Shown here piece by piece: positions 25,272 to 35,267 of a stretch of 64,000 nt of DNA. The notes beneath the pieces were generated by a model, which saw only the letters and a program-made list of their open reading frames with translations, did not search any database and was not told the DNA's origin. Source of the stretch: Lachnospiraceae bacterium (GTDB lineage: Bacteria; Bacillota_A; Clostridia; Lachnospirales; Lachnospiraceae); contig JAFZAZ010000020.1 of NCBI GenBank assembly GCA_017561985.1, positions 9,416-73,415 on the forward strand. Direction: 5' to 3'. The stretch's first letter is position 1, and each line of letters begins with the position of its first letter. The position numbers and the translations under genes were made by a program.

Positions 25272-25300
25272 ATTGTACCATTTTCCGCGTCGCATGTCAA
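25272..25300 (-). promoter_or_regulatory. Strong promoter of dapA-dapB
   Basis: On the - strand, consensus TTGACA (25300-25295), a 17-base spacer and TACAAT (25277-25272). The spacer contains the octamer CGGAAAAT (25287-25280). Predicted start near 25265. Confidence 0.85.
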
Positions 25301-25366
25301 GGAAATACATATCATCCTGCCTGACTCTGCAGTCGAAAAATCAACCGGACAACCTCTGTCCTTCCG

Positions 25367-25398
25367 CAAAAAAAGAATACCGCTTTTCACGGTATTCT
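25367..25398 (-). terminator. Intrinsic terminator after the isomerase gene
   Basis: AGAATACCG and CGGTATTCT form a nine-pair stem with a seven-base loop. On the - strand it is followed by a run of Ts. It ends the 25485-27273 operon just before the dapA promoter region. Confidence 0.88.
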
Positions 25399-25484
25399 AC
25401 AAAACAGCTGAAATCTTCGTTTTCCTGAAGTCTGCAGGTCGCATGCGCCGGGAACGAAAGCCACCCCGTTTCCGGGATCCGCCG

Positions 25485-26309
25485 TCAATACAGCCCCTGC
25501 AGTTCTCTCTTCAGGTACGCCATGTAGCGGAGGTACTCCTCGTCGGTGTGCAGATGCTCAAGGATCACCGGCATGTCCGGGTCCAGCGAATGCATTTTTT
25601 CGGCATAATAGCGGAGCGGGAATTCACCGGCGCCGGGGCCGCACTCCTCAAGGCGGAGCGTGTAATTATCGCTCAGATGAACGTCCTTGATATGGCAGCT
25701 GCGGATGCTCATTCCCAAAAGCTCGACGCACTCGTCGACGAGTTCCTCCGGGTGGAAATACCGATCCGCGGAATTGACCATGTTGATGATGTCCATGTGC
25801 ACCGCAAAGCGATCCCTGTCGACTTCCTCCAGAAGGCGCATGTAATCCTTCGGGCCGGTCGGAATCATCCACGGCATCGGTTCCAGCGTAAAATACGTGT
25901 TCTTCACGTTCGCACGGTCGATGATCTCACGGACCATCGCGACGGTCTCGCGCCATGCATTTTTCGAAAAATTCTCACGGTATCCGCCGTCCCACCGGGG
26001 TCCGAACGCGCCCGCAACGTTGACCGCGCAGCGCGCCCCGAGATAATCCGCAAGGCGAAGCTGCTCCACGCAGTAATCCCGGTTGCGCCTCCGCTCCTCC
26101 GGATCCGCCGCGAGAGCGTTTCTCCAGATTCCGACCTCGGCGACAGTCAGCCCTGCCTTGTCCGCGGCCTCCTTGTAAGCGATGATCGTCTTCTCCGGCG
26201 CATCGCCCGGCACCGGAAATACAACCGTTCCGCATCCTAAGTTTCGCTGATTTTCCGCCCACTCCTCAGGAGTGCGGTGATATAAAGGGGATGATGTTCC
26301 GAGTCTCAT
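25485..26309 (-). CDS. Sugar phosphate isomerase/epimerase-like TIM barrel protein
   Basis: The 274-residue protein belongs to the xylose-isomerase-like/AP-endonuclease 2 fold. The metal ligands typical of the family are visible: Glu in TLEPMP, Asp in VHMDIINM, His in CHIKDVH and Glu in ILEHLH. The exact sugar or cyclitol substrate cannot be given. It starts MRLGTSSPLYHR after GAGGAG. It is cotranscribed with the FMN-dependent oxidase gene (20-base gap), so oxidation and isomerisation of one carbohydrate-derived compound is a reasonable inference. Confidence 0.85.
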   Translation of the reverse strand: MRLGTSSPLYHRTPEEWAENQRNLGCGTVVFPVPGDAPEKTIIAYKEAADKAGLTVAEVGIWRNALAADPEERRRNRDYCVEQLRLADYLGARCAVNVAGAFGPRWDGGYRENFSKNAWRETVAMVREIIDRANVKNTYFTLEPMPWMIPTGPKDYMRLLEEVDRDRFAVHMDIINMVNSADRYFHPEELVDECVELLGMSIRSCHIKDVHLSDNYTLRLEECGPGAGEFPLRYYAEKMHSLDPDMPVILEHLHTDEEYLRYMAYLKRELQGLY

Positions 26310-26329
26310 GGTATCTCCTCGCTGTATGA

Positions 26330-27226
26330 TCAGGTCAATACAAGTGCACTGTCATCGATGCTCTTCACGTCGGCGCATCCCGTGCAGCTCATGATGAACC
26401 GCAGTTCTCTTCCGACCGACTGCAGATACCGGATCACGCCGTCCGCGCCGTCCTTCTCAAGATACGGGAGCATCGAGCGGCCGACCGCTGCGGCGCCCGC
26501 GCCGAGCGCCAGTGATTTGTACACATCCGCACCGCTGCCGATGCCGCAGTCCACAATGATCTCCACTCCGGTTCCGGCCAGCGCCTCGCGGATCTTCGGA
26601 AGTACTTTCATCGGCGGAACCGCGTACGGAAGCCGCCCGTGATGGTGGCTCACGATGATGGCCTTCGCGCCGATCTGCGCGCATTTTACGGCGTCCTCGA
26701 CACTGAGCACGCCCTTCACGACGAACGGAAGATTCGTCGATTCCACATAGGAGCGGAGCATGTCCGAAGTCTGTGCCGCCATCTCCTCTCCGACAACAAT
26801 GTCGTAGCCGTTGCCGCCGAAGATGTGGTCGATATCCATGCCGACGCCGAACGCGCCCTCGTCCTCCGCAAACTTCAGCTGGTCGCGCACCTTCGCATTG
26901 TCCGCATACGGCTTGACGATGCGCACCGTCTTCGCGCCGGTCTTTGCGATCTCGCGGAACATATCATTTTCCATCATCCCGCAGAAATTCAGAATGTTGC
27001 ACTCGCGAGCGGCGATCGAGTACTCGATCAGTCCGTTCTGCGGCCGCCCCTCATAGTTCCTCAGGTGGGAAAATGCGGGCGTCATCACGGGCATGGAAAA
27101 TGTCCCGCCCAGAAACTCCGTCGTCGTGTCCGCGCAGACGGAGTCGATCAGTCTCTCTTCGATCAATATGGAATCCATATACCGCGCTGTGATCTCATTG
27201 GCGTCAGATACTCTCGTGTAACTCAT
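26330..27226 (-). CDS. FMN-dependent alpha-hydroxy-acid oxidase-like protein
   Basis: The 298-residue TIM barrel is related to lactate/glycolate oxidases. FMN-contact segments are visible: SMPVMTPAFSHL near the start, VVKGVLSVEDA (Lys that stabilises FMN) and DCGIGSGADVYKSLALGAGAAAVGR near the end. The usual catalytic motif SNHGGRQ is changed to VSHHHGRLP, keeping a His and the Arg. The protein is about 60 residues shorter than classic oxidases, so activity may be a dehydrogenase or isomerase type. Its ATG overlaps a 16-codon leader ORF stop. Confidence 0.82.
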   Translation of the reverse strand: MSYTRVSDANEITARYMDSILIEERLIDSVCADTTTEFLGGTFSMPVMTPAFSHLRNYEGRPQNGLIEYSIAARECNILNFCGMMENDMFREIAKTGAKTVRIVKPYADNAKVRDQLKFAEDEGAFGVGMDIDHIFGGNGYDIVVGEEMAAQTSDMLRSYVESTNLPFVVKGVLSVEDAVKCAQIGAKAIIVSHHHGRLPYAVPPMKVLPKIREALAGTGVEIIVDCGIGSGADVYKSLALGAGAAAVGRSMLPYLEKDGADGVIRYLQSVGRELRFIMSCTGCADVKSIDDSALVLT

Positions 27227-27273
27227 AATAACCTCCGTACATCTTCCGCGATCTGTTCCATGCAGTTGTTCAT
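27223..27273 (-). CDS. 16-residue leader peptide translationally coupled to the FMN enzyme
   Basis: The short ORF encodes MNNCMEQIAEDVRRLL. Its ATG (27273-27271) has a perfect GGAGG seven bases upstream, and its stop TGA overlaps the FMN-enzyme start as ATGA. The predicted promoter start near 27297 puts the ORF about 25 bases into the mRNA. The peptide could be a coupling or sensing leader; I do not recognise it. It is equally possible that it only improves initiation at the next gene. Confidence 0.55.
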   Translation of the reverse strand: MNNCMEQIAEDVRRLL

Positions 27274-27303
27274 AGCCTTTCCTCCGTAGCTTATTTTACC
27301 AAA

Positions 27304-27332
27304 AGTATAACTGAGTATCAAAGGGCAAACAA
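27304..27332 (-). promoter_or_regulatory. Promoter of the leader/FMN-enzyme/isomerase operon
   Basis: On the - strand, TTGTTT (27332-27327), a 17-base spacer and TATACT (27309-27304). It is divergent from typA. Confidence 0.65.
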
Positions 27333-27475
27333 TGTGATATTCGATGTATCCCATGTCGATATTCGGCGGGTTCGAAACAACGCCCGTTTGGACCGTTCGG
27401 ATATAAATACACAAAAATTTCACAGTGCAGCGCGCAATGTTCGTTACCTTATCTATAGGAAAATGCGGCGCTTTA

Positions 27476-27484
27476 TGTTACAAT
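27476..27484 (+). promoter_or_regulatory. Extended -10 promoter of typA
   Basis: TG-T-TACAAT (TG at 27476-27477, TACAAT at 27479-27484) is an extended -10 element; the -35 region is poor. The leader would be about 90 bases. The 306-base divergent gap (27274-27579) otherwise shows no gene. Confidence 0.5.
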
Positions 27485-27579
27485 GTGTAAGGTTGTGCGC
27501 ATTTTTACCGCATTACTGCAAAAAAACACAGATCCGAACGAAAAAATACAGGGTCGGAAAAGCAGGGAAACACAAGTAT

Positions 27580-29403
27580 ATGAAGAGAAATGACATTCGT
27601 AATATCGCCATCATCGCACACGTTGACCACGGCAAAACGACGCTCGTGGACGAGCTTCTGAAGCAAAGCGGCGTCTTCCGCACCGGTCAGGTTGTTGAGG
27701 AGCGCGTGATGGACTCCAACGATATCGAGCGCGAGCGCGGTATCACTATTCTTTCGAAAAATACAGCCGTCACTTACAAGGGCGTAAAGATCAACATCAT
27801 CGACACCCCCGGCCATGCCGATTTCGGCGGCGAGGTGGAGCGCGTTCTCAAGATGGTGAACGGCGTTGTTCTGCTCGTTGACGCTTTCGAGGGTCCCATG
27901 CCGCAGACCAAATTCGTGCTGAAAAAGGCGCTTGATCTGCACCTTCCCGTCATCGTATGCATCAACAAGATCGACCGTCCCGAGGCGCGCCCGAAGGAAG
28001 TTATCGACGAGGTTCTGGAACTCCTCATCGATCTCGACGCCGACGAGGAGCAGCTCGACTGCCCGATCGTCTTCGCCTCCGCAAAGAGCGGCGTTGCGAT
28101 CCTCGAGCTCACGGACAAGCCCGTCAGCATGGATCCTCTCTTCGAGACGATTCTCGACTACATTCCCGCTCCGGAAGGCGACGAGACCGCCGGAACGCAG
28201 GTTCTCATCAGCACGATCGACTACAACGAGTATGTCGGCCGCATCGGCGTCGGCAAGGTGGACAACGGAACGATCCGCGTGAACCAGGAATGCGTCATCG
28301 TAAACCACCACGACCCCGACAAGCTCCGCAGGGTAAAGATCAGTAAGCTCTACGAGTTCGACGGTCTGAAGAAAGTCGAAGTGAACGAGGCGACCGTGGG
28401 AAGCATCGTTGCCATCTCCGGCATCAGCGACATCCACATCGGCGATACGTTGTGCTCCCCGGAGAATCCGCAGGCAATCCCGTTCCAGAAGATTTCCGAG
28501 CCTACGATCTCGATGAATTTCTTAGTAAACGACAGCCCTCTCGCAGGTCAGGAAGGCAAGTTTGTCACCTCGCGCCATCTGCGCGAGCGTCTCTTCCGCG
28601 AGCTCAACACCGACGTTTCGCTCCGCGTTGAGGAGACCGACACGACCGAGGCGTTCAAAGTCTCCGGACGCGGCGAGCTGCATCTCTCCGTATTGATCGA
28701 GAACATGCGCCGCGAGGGTTATGAATTTGCCGTGAGCAAGGCCCAGGTCATTTTCCGCGAGGACGAGAACGGCAAGAAGCTCGAGCCCATGGAGGAGTGC
28801 GTTGTCGACGTTCCGGAGGAATTCGCCGGCAACGTCATCGAGAAGCTCTCCGCCCGCAAGGGTGAGCTGCAGGGCATGAGCTCGTTCGGCGCAGGCTCCA
28901 CCCGATTGACATTCCAGATTCCCGCGCGCGGCCTGATCGGCTACCGCAACGAGTTCCTCACGGACACCAAGGGCGAGGGAATCATCAATACGATATTTTC
29001 CGGCTATGCGCCGTACAAGGGCGACCTTAACTACCGCTCGCAGGGAAGCCTGATCGCGTTCGAGAGCGGCGAGGCCGTAACGTACGGTCTGTTCAACGCA
29101 CAGGAGCGCGGCTGTCTCTTCATCGGCGCAGGCGAGAAGGTTTACGCCGGAATGGTTGTCGGTGAGAACGGCAAGCCCGAGGACGTCGAGGTCAATGTCT
29201 GCAAGAGAAAGCAGCTCACGAACACCCGCTCTTCCGCTGCCGACGAAGCTCTCCGCCTGACGCCTCCGCGCGTCATGAGCCTTGAGCAGTGCCTCGAGTT
29301 CATCGACAACGACGAACTTCTGGAAGTCACTCCGAAGAATCTCCGCATCCGCAAGAAGATCCTGGATTCTCTGGAGCGCAAACGTGCATCGCGCAAGAAC
29401 TGA
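27580..29403 (+). CDS. typA: Ribosome-associated GTPase TypA/BipA
   Basis: The 607-residue translational GTPase begins MKRNDIRNIAIIAHVDHGKTTLVDELL (G1 loop), with RGITILSKNTA (G2), DTPGHADFGGEV (G3) and NKIDRPEA (G4). The C-terminal RGLIGYRNEFLTDTKGEG and RNxR-type stretches are BipA-specific. Family members bind 70S ribosomes and help subunit assembly and stress growth. The frame is open back to 27334, but ATG 27580 matches the family start; its ribosome site (AGGGAAACA) is weak and distant. It is followed 30 bases later by the dCMP deaminase gene. Confidence 0.96.
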   Translation: MKRNDIRNIAIIAHVDHGKTTLVDELLKQSGVFRTGQVVEERVMDSNDIERERGITILSKNTAVTYKGVKINIIDTPGHADFGGEVERVLKMVNGVVLLVDAFEGPMPQTKFVLKKALDLHLPVIVCINKIDRPEARPKEVIDEVLELLIDLDADEEQLDCPIVFASAKSGVAILELTDKPVSMDPLFETILDYIPAPEGDETAGTQVLISTIDYNEYVGRIGVGKVDNGTIRVNQECVIVNHHDPDKLRRVKISKLYEFDGLKKVEVNEATVGSIVAISGISDIHIGDTLCSPENPQAIPFQKISEPTISMNFLVNDSPLAGQEGKFVTSRHLRERLFRELNTDVSLRVEETDTTEAFKVSGRGELHLSVLIENMRREGYEFAVSKAQVIFREDENGKKLEPMEECVVDVPEEFAGNVIEKLSARKGELQGMSSFGAGSTRLTFQIPARGLIGYRNEFLTDTKGEGIINTIFSGYAPYKGDLNYRSQGSLIAFESGEAVTYGLFNAQERGCLFIGAGEKVYAGMVVGENGKPEDVEVNVCKRKQLTNTRSSAADEALRLTPPRVMSLEQCLEFIDNDELLEVTPKNLRIRKKILDSLERKRASRKN

Positions 29404-29433
29404 CAACAGTTTCACAATAAGGAGAAGGGAACA

Positions 29434-29913
29434 ATGAAAAACACAAACTATCTGAACTGGGACGAGTATTTTATGGGCATCGCTCTCCTATCCGCAAAGC
29501 GCAGCAAGGATCCCAACACCTGTGTCGGCGCCTGCATCGTAAGTCCCGAAAACCGCATCCTCTCGGTCGGCTACAACGGCATGCCGCGCGGCTGCTCGGA
29601 CGACGAGTATCCGTGGGAGCGCGAGGGCGACGACCTGGAGACGAAGTACTTCTACGTCTGCCATGCCGAGCTCAACGCGATCCTCAACTACACCGGCACC
29701 AACATGAAGGGCGCGCGCGTTTACACGACGCTCTTCCCGTGCAATGAGTGCACCAAGGCACTCATCCAGGCCGGCATCACCGAAGTCATCTACCAGAGCG
29801 ACAAATACGACCTGACCCCCTCGAACATCGCCGCAAAGCGCATGTTTGCATCGGCAGGCGTCACGTACCGCCAGCTCCCCGTAACCGGCAAGGACGTCAT
29901 CATCGCCCTGTAA
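29434..29913 (+). CDS. Deoxycytidylate deaminase-like protein
   Basis: The 159-residue zinc deaminase has CHAELNAI (zinc His and catalytic Glu) and PCNECTKAL (zinc Cys pair), together with CVGACIV and GYNGMPRG at the substrate side. dCMP deaminases (ComEB-like) make dUMP for thymidylate synthesis. GGAGAAGGG precedes the ATG. It is in an operon with typA. The call of dCMP over riboflavin- or other CDA-family substrates rests on the GYNGMPRGC motif and the length. Confidence 0.9.
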   Translation: MKNTNYLNWDEYFMGIALLSAKRSKDPNTCVGACIVSPENRILSVGYNGMPRGCSDDEYPWEREGDDLETKYFYVCHAELNAILNYTGTNMKGARVYTTLFPCNECTKALIQAGITEVIYQSDKYDLTPSNIAAKRMFASAGVTYRQLPVTGKDVIIAL

Positions 29914-29929
29914 CCTTTCACTGATTTTT

Positions 29930-29979
29930 CGGAAAATGTGCAGAATCCTCCGTAAATTGCTTGGATATGACATTTTCCG
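29930..29979. repeat. Inverted CGGAAAATGT pair in the intergenic region
   Basis: CGGAAAATGT (29930-29939) and ACATTTTCCG (29970-29979) are perfect inverted 10-mers 30 bases apart, just past the dCMP deaminase stop. The loop has no terminator hairpin. Confidence 0.6.
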
Positions 29980-30007
29980 GAAGAACCCCTTTGCGTATAT
30001 TGGAAAA

Positions 30008-30029
30008 CAGTGCACTGCAGTCAGTGCCC
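30008..30029. promoter_or_regulatory. Palindromic site upstream of the ABC ATPase-permease gene
   Basis: CAGTGCACTG (30008-30017) is a perfect palindrome, followed by a further CAGTCAGTG. It lies about 45 bases before the ABC gene start. No convincing promoter hexamers are seen in this 158-base gap. Confidence 0.3.
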
Positions 30030-30071
30030 GGGCGATTGTCCGGCATATGAGGAAAATAGAGGAACGAAACA

Positions 30072-32810
30072 ATGCTTTCATTACATGACATCAAAAAGGA
30101 CTACCCGATCGGAGACGGGGTCGTACATGCTCTCAAGGGAATCGACCTCTCCTTCCGCGAGAGCGAATTTGTCGCAATTCTTGGGCCCTCGGGATGCGGC
30201 AAGACGACACTTCTCAACATTGTCGGCGGACTCGACAAATACACAAGCGGCGACCTGATCATCAACGGCCGCTCCACGAAGCAGTACAAGGACAAGGATT
30301 GGGACTCCTACCGCAATCACAGCATCGGCTTTGTATTCCAGAGCTACAACCTGATCTCCCACCAGACGGTTCTGAAAAACGTTGAGCTCGCGCTCACGAT
30401 CTCCGGCGTCTCCAAATCGGAGCGCAGGGAGCGCGCACGCAAGGCTCTCGAGGACGTCGGTTTGGGCGATCAGCTGAACAAGAAACCGAACCAGCTCTCC
30501 GGCGGTCAGATGCAGCGTGTCGCGATCGCGCGCGCTCTCGTGAACAACCCCGACATCGTGCTCGCCGACGAGCCGACCGGAGCTCTGGACACCGCCACGA
30601 GCGTTCAGATCATGGAGCTCCTCGCGGAGATCGCCAAGAACAAGCTCGTCATCATGGTTACGCACAACCCGGATCTCGCAGAGACTTACGCGACCCGCAC
30701 GATCTGCCTTCTTGACGGTGTTGTCACTTCCGACAGCGCGCCTGTCTCGGAGGAGGAAAAGTCTTCTACCGTAGACCGCAAGCCCGATCACACGTCGATG
30801 TCGTTTTTGACCGCGCTCTCTCTGTCGCTTACGAACCTCATGACAAAGAAGGCGCGCACGATTCTCACCGCATTTGCCGGAAGCATCGGTATCATCGGCA
30901 TCGCTTTGATCCTTTCGCTAAGCCACGGCGTAAACGGCTACATACAGCGTATTCAGGAGGACACTCTCTCCTCGTATCCGCTCACGATCCAGAAGAAGAC
31001 GGCGGACTCCTCCGCCATCATCTCGGCGATCCTCGGTTTGAGCAACGAAGATGTCGAGCGCCACGATGACGGCCGGATCTACTCGAGCGACATGATGGGT
31101 GAGATTCTCGACACCATGCTCTCCGAGATCAAGACCAACGACCTGAAGTCGTTCAAGGAGTTCCTCGACAGCAACGAGGAAATTCCCTCGCTCGTCACGG
31201 ACGTCCGCTACTCCTACAATATTGTTCCGCAGATCTACAAGTCGGACACGTCCGAAGGTATCTACCAGCTGAACCCGAGCACGATCCTCGGCAGCTTCTG
31301 GTCTGCGATGGGAATGACGGAATCCACCATCAACGAGATGAGCAGCATGATGAACATCGGCGGTTCCACAAAGGGCATGTCCGTGTGGTCCGAGATGCTC
31401 GACAACCAGGAACTTCTGGACGAACAATACGAACTCATTGCCGGCCGCTGGCCGAACGCCTACAACGAAGTAATGCTCGTTGTGGACAAGAACAATGAGA
31501 TCAGCGACTATACACTCTACTCTCTCGCACTGAAGAACCCCGACGAGATCTCGGAGAAATTCCGCAAGATCATGGCCGGTGAAGTCGAGAAGAGCGAAAA
31601 GATCTCCTTCAGCTACGAAGATCTCTTAAGCCTTACCTTCCGCCTTGTCATCCCCGCGGATTTCTACGAGTATGACGCGGAAGCTTCCGCATGGGTCGAC
31701 CGCTCGCAGGACAAGGAATACATGGCTAAGCTGATCGCGGACAACAGCCGCTCCGTACAGCTGTCGGTGGTCGGTATCATCCGCCCCGGCGACGAGGCGA
31801 TGGCTTCGTCCGTCAACGGTGCAGTCGGTTACACACACGCTCTCATCGAGCACATCGTGAACGAAACCAACAGCCGCGAGATCGTCAAGCAGCAGCTTGA
31901 GAACCCGAACCTCGACGTATTCACCGGACTTCCGTTCGAAGTTCCGAAGACGCCGGACGCAGCTGAGCTTCGCGCGATGCTTGCCGTTCAGCTCGAGAAA
32001 ATGACTCCCTCGGAGCTCGAGCGTCTCTCCGGAATGCTGGTTGCCTTCTTTAAATCGGACTCGACCGGACGCTACACCGAGATCGTCGAGAAGCTCGAGA
32101 GCGGCGAGCCGGTCTCTCCAGACAAAATGCTTGAGATGCTGCCCGACGAGGTTCTGATGTCCTCCTTCAAGCAGTACCTGAACTCCGACCAGTCGGTGAG
32201 CACATACGACATCAACATTGCAAAGCTGAGCAGCGCGGACCTCACAGACCCCTACTCCATCGGCATTTATCCGAAGGACTTCAAGTCGAAGGACCGCATT
32301 GTGAAGATGATCGCGGAGTACAACAACTCGCATGACGAAGAGCAAAAGATCGAGTACACTGACTACATCGAACTTCTGATGAGCTCCATCACAAGGATCA
32401 TCAACTCGATCACCTACATCCTGATCGCATTTGTCGCAATCTCGCTTGTGGTATCCTCGATCATGATCGGTATCATCACGTACATCTCCGTGCTGGAGCG
32501 CACGAAAGAGATCGGTATTCTCCGTGCGATCGGCGCTTCGAAGCGCGATATCGCCCGCGTATTCAACGCAGAGACGTTGATCATCGGTTTCGTCGCCGGC
32601 GCGTTCGGTATCCTTGCTACGCTTCTTCTGAACATACCGATCAACATGATCATCTACCGCATCGCCGAAGTCCGCGGGCTCTCGAAGCTCCCTGTCGACG
32701 GCGCTGTGATATTGATCCTCATCAGCATGGTTCTCACGCTGATCGCAGGCATCATCCCGTCCCGCATCGCGGCCCGCAAGGATCCCGTGATTGCACTCCG
32801 CACGGAGTAA
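30072..32810 (+). CDS. Fused ABC ATPase-FtsX-type permease (MacB-like)
   Basis: The 912-residue protein joins an ATPase domain (about 1-225) to a MacB/FtsX-type permease. ATPase motifs are GPSGCGKTT, LSGGQMQRVAIARAL and VLADEPTGAL. One membrane helix follows (about 262-285), then a large extracytoplasmic domain (about 290-765), then three helices (about 780-905) with VSSIMIGIITYISVLERTKEIGILRAIGASKRDIARVF as the FtsX core (shown here in part only for orientation). Relatives transmit mechanical force or export peptides and lipoproteins rather than small molecules. The single-chain layout is common in Clostridia. It is monocistronic. Confidence 0.92.
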   Translation: MLSLHDIKKDYPIGDGVVHALKGIDLSFRESEFVAILGPSGCGKTTLLNIVGGLDKYTSGDLIINGRSTKQYKDKDWDSYRNHSIGFVFQSYNLISHQTVLKNVELALTISGVSKSERRERARKALEDVGLGDQLNKKPNQLSGGQMQRVAIARALVNNPDIVLADEPTGALDTATSVQIMELLAEIAKNKLVIMVTHNPDLAETYATRTICLLDGVVTSDSAPVSEEEKSSTVDRKPDHTSMSFLTALSLSLTNLMTKKARTILTAFAGSIGIIGIALILSLSHGVNGYIQRIQEDTLSSYPLTIQKKTADSSAIISAILGLSNEDVERHDDGRIYSSDMMGEILDTMLSEIKTNDLKSFKEFLDSNEEIPSLVTDVRYSYNIVPQIYKSDTSEGIYQLNPSTILGSFWSAMGMTESTINEMSSMMNIGGSTKGMSVWSEMLDNQELLDEQYELIAGRWPNAYNEVMLVVDKNNEISDYTLYSLALKNPDEISEKFRKIMAGEVEKSEKISFSYEDLLSLTFRLVIPADFYEYDAEASAWVDRSQDKEYMAKLIADNSRSVQLSVVGIIRPGDEAMASSVNGAVGYTHALIEHIVNETNSREIVKQQLENPNLDVFTGLPFEVPKTPDAAELRAMLAVQLEKMTPSELERLSGMLVAFFKSDSTGRYTEIVEKLESGEPVSPDKMLEMLPDEVLMSSFKQYLNSDQSVSTYDINIAKLSSADLTDPYSIGIYPKDFKSKDRIVKMIAEYNNSHDEEQKIEYTDYIELLMSSITRIINSITYILIAFVAISLVVSSIMIGIITYISVLERTKEIGILRAIGASKRDIARVFNAETLIIGFVAGAFGILATLLLNIPINMIIYRIAEVRGLSKLPVDGAVILILISMVLTLIAGIIPSRIAARKDPVIALRTE

Positions 32811-32902
32811 TCCGCGAGGCATTCGCGCAGACGACAAACCACAGCGCAATCAGACAATCGGTTCAATCTGCCAATGCAACATCGTTTGATAACGAATCAA
32901 AT

Positions 32903-32944
32903 AAAAAAGCAAGCCAAAGTTCATCTTTGACTTGCTTTTATTTT
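32903..32944. terminator. Bidirectional terminator between convergent genes
   Basis: AAAAGCAAG-C-CAAAG and CTTTG-A-CTTGCTTTT pair with one mismatch and a short loop. T-rich tails occur on both strands, serving the ABC gene (+) and the guaB-amidase operon (-). Confidence 0.9.
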
Positions 32945-32992
32945 GACTTCTTTTGTCCTGATCTGCGTTCGTTTCGCCTGTGAATCGGATCG

Positions 32993-33715
32993 TCAATTGC
33001 TCTTCTTCACTACCGGATTGCTCGTCGTAAAATCCTTGCCCTTGATGGCAAGCGCGACGTCGTCGAGGAAATTCTTCCAGGACTCCTCGTTCTTTACGAA
33101 GAACAGAGGACAATCCTTGCCGGTCAGATCGTAATGACGCTTGACGTCAGACGCCTTCAGATCAAACTCATCGCAGAGATAACCGACCAGCGTCACCAGA
33201 CTCTTGTATGTATCCTTGGACATCGAGCCGTCCGCCTCAATGCAGCAGAACTCGATCGAGAGTCCGTTCTCATTGCTCGATTTGGAGCCGTACGCCGCCT
33301 CGTTGATCGGGATACACTGGATGATCTCACCGTCCGGTCCGACGATGAAATGCATGCTCTCAAGCGCATCCTTGGCATTGCTCGCCTCACGCAGTCTCTC
33401 GTAATAATCGCGCTGATCCTTCGCGGTAGTGCCGGGCATTCCCGCATAATGGATCACGATGGTCTTGACGTTGTTGAGCGCCGTCCCCGGCCTCGTCCTG
33501 TCGCTGACCGTGAGAAGTTTCTGCGTTACCGGAATGTCGCCGACCTTCTTGACCAGACCGTCGTCCGTTCCGCTGAAGATCCACGATATGATTTTGACAA
33601 ACAGCAGAAGCACAAGTATCAGGGCAACCGCCAGACCGCCGAGAATGGCTATTTTCCGCATTCTCTTGCGGCGAAGCCGCCTGCGCTTCCACTCCTTCTT
33701 GCTCATGACCGCCAT
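32993..33715 (-). CDS. Membrane-anchored N-acetylmuramoyl-L-alanine amidase (Amidase_2)
   Basis: The 240-residue protein has a very basic N-terminus and one membrane helix (about 24-46), then a PGRP/amidase-2 domain facing outward. Zinc-site features are VIHYAG (His near 88) and HYDLTGKDCP (His and Cys near 194-202). It probably cleaves the amide between MurNAc and the stem peptide. The start MAVMSKK is used; an ATG three codons on is an alternative. It lies downstream of guaB with a 53-base gap. Confidence 0.87.
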   Translation of the reverse strand: MAVMSKKEWKRRRLRRKRMRKIAILGGLAVALILVLLLFVKIISWIFSGTDDGLVKKVGDIPVTQKLLTVSDRTRPGTALNNVKTIVIHYAGMPGTTAKDQRDYYERLREASNAKDALESMHFIVGPDGEIIQCIPINEAAYGSKSSNENGLSIEFCCIEADGSMSKDTYKSLVTLVGYLCDEFDLKASDVKRHYDLTGKDCPLFFVKNEESWKNFLDDVALAIKGKDFTTSNPVVKKSN

Positions 33716-33768
33716 CGGCCGTTTCCCCCTTTCGCAACCGTTTCTGCCAACCTGACCTTCGGAAAATA

Positions 33769-35241
<1,473 letters not shown>

Positions 35242-35253
35242 TTATGTGAAATA

Positions 35254-35267
35254 ATTTTGCGCAAAAT
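35254..35267. promoter_or_regulatory. 14-bp palindrome upstream of guaB
   Basis: ATTTTGCGCAAAAT is a perfect palindrome ending on the last base of the upstream gene. TTGATT partly overlaps it on the - strand as a possible -35, but the -10 is poor. It is a candidate operator controlling guaB. Confidence 0.35.

Noticed and set aside
27365..27400. GGGTTCGAAAC resembling a tRNA T-loop in the typA upstream gap
   Set aside because: The flanks do not form a cloverleaf, and the segment lies in the divergent promoter region.
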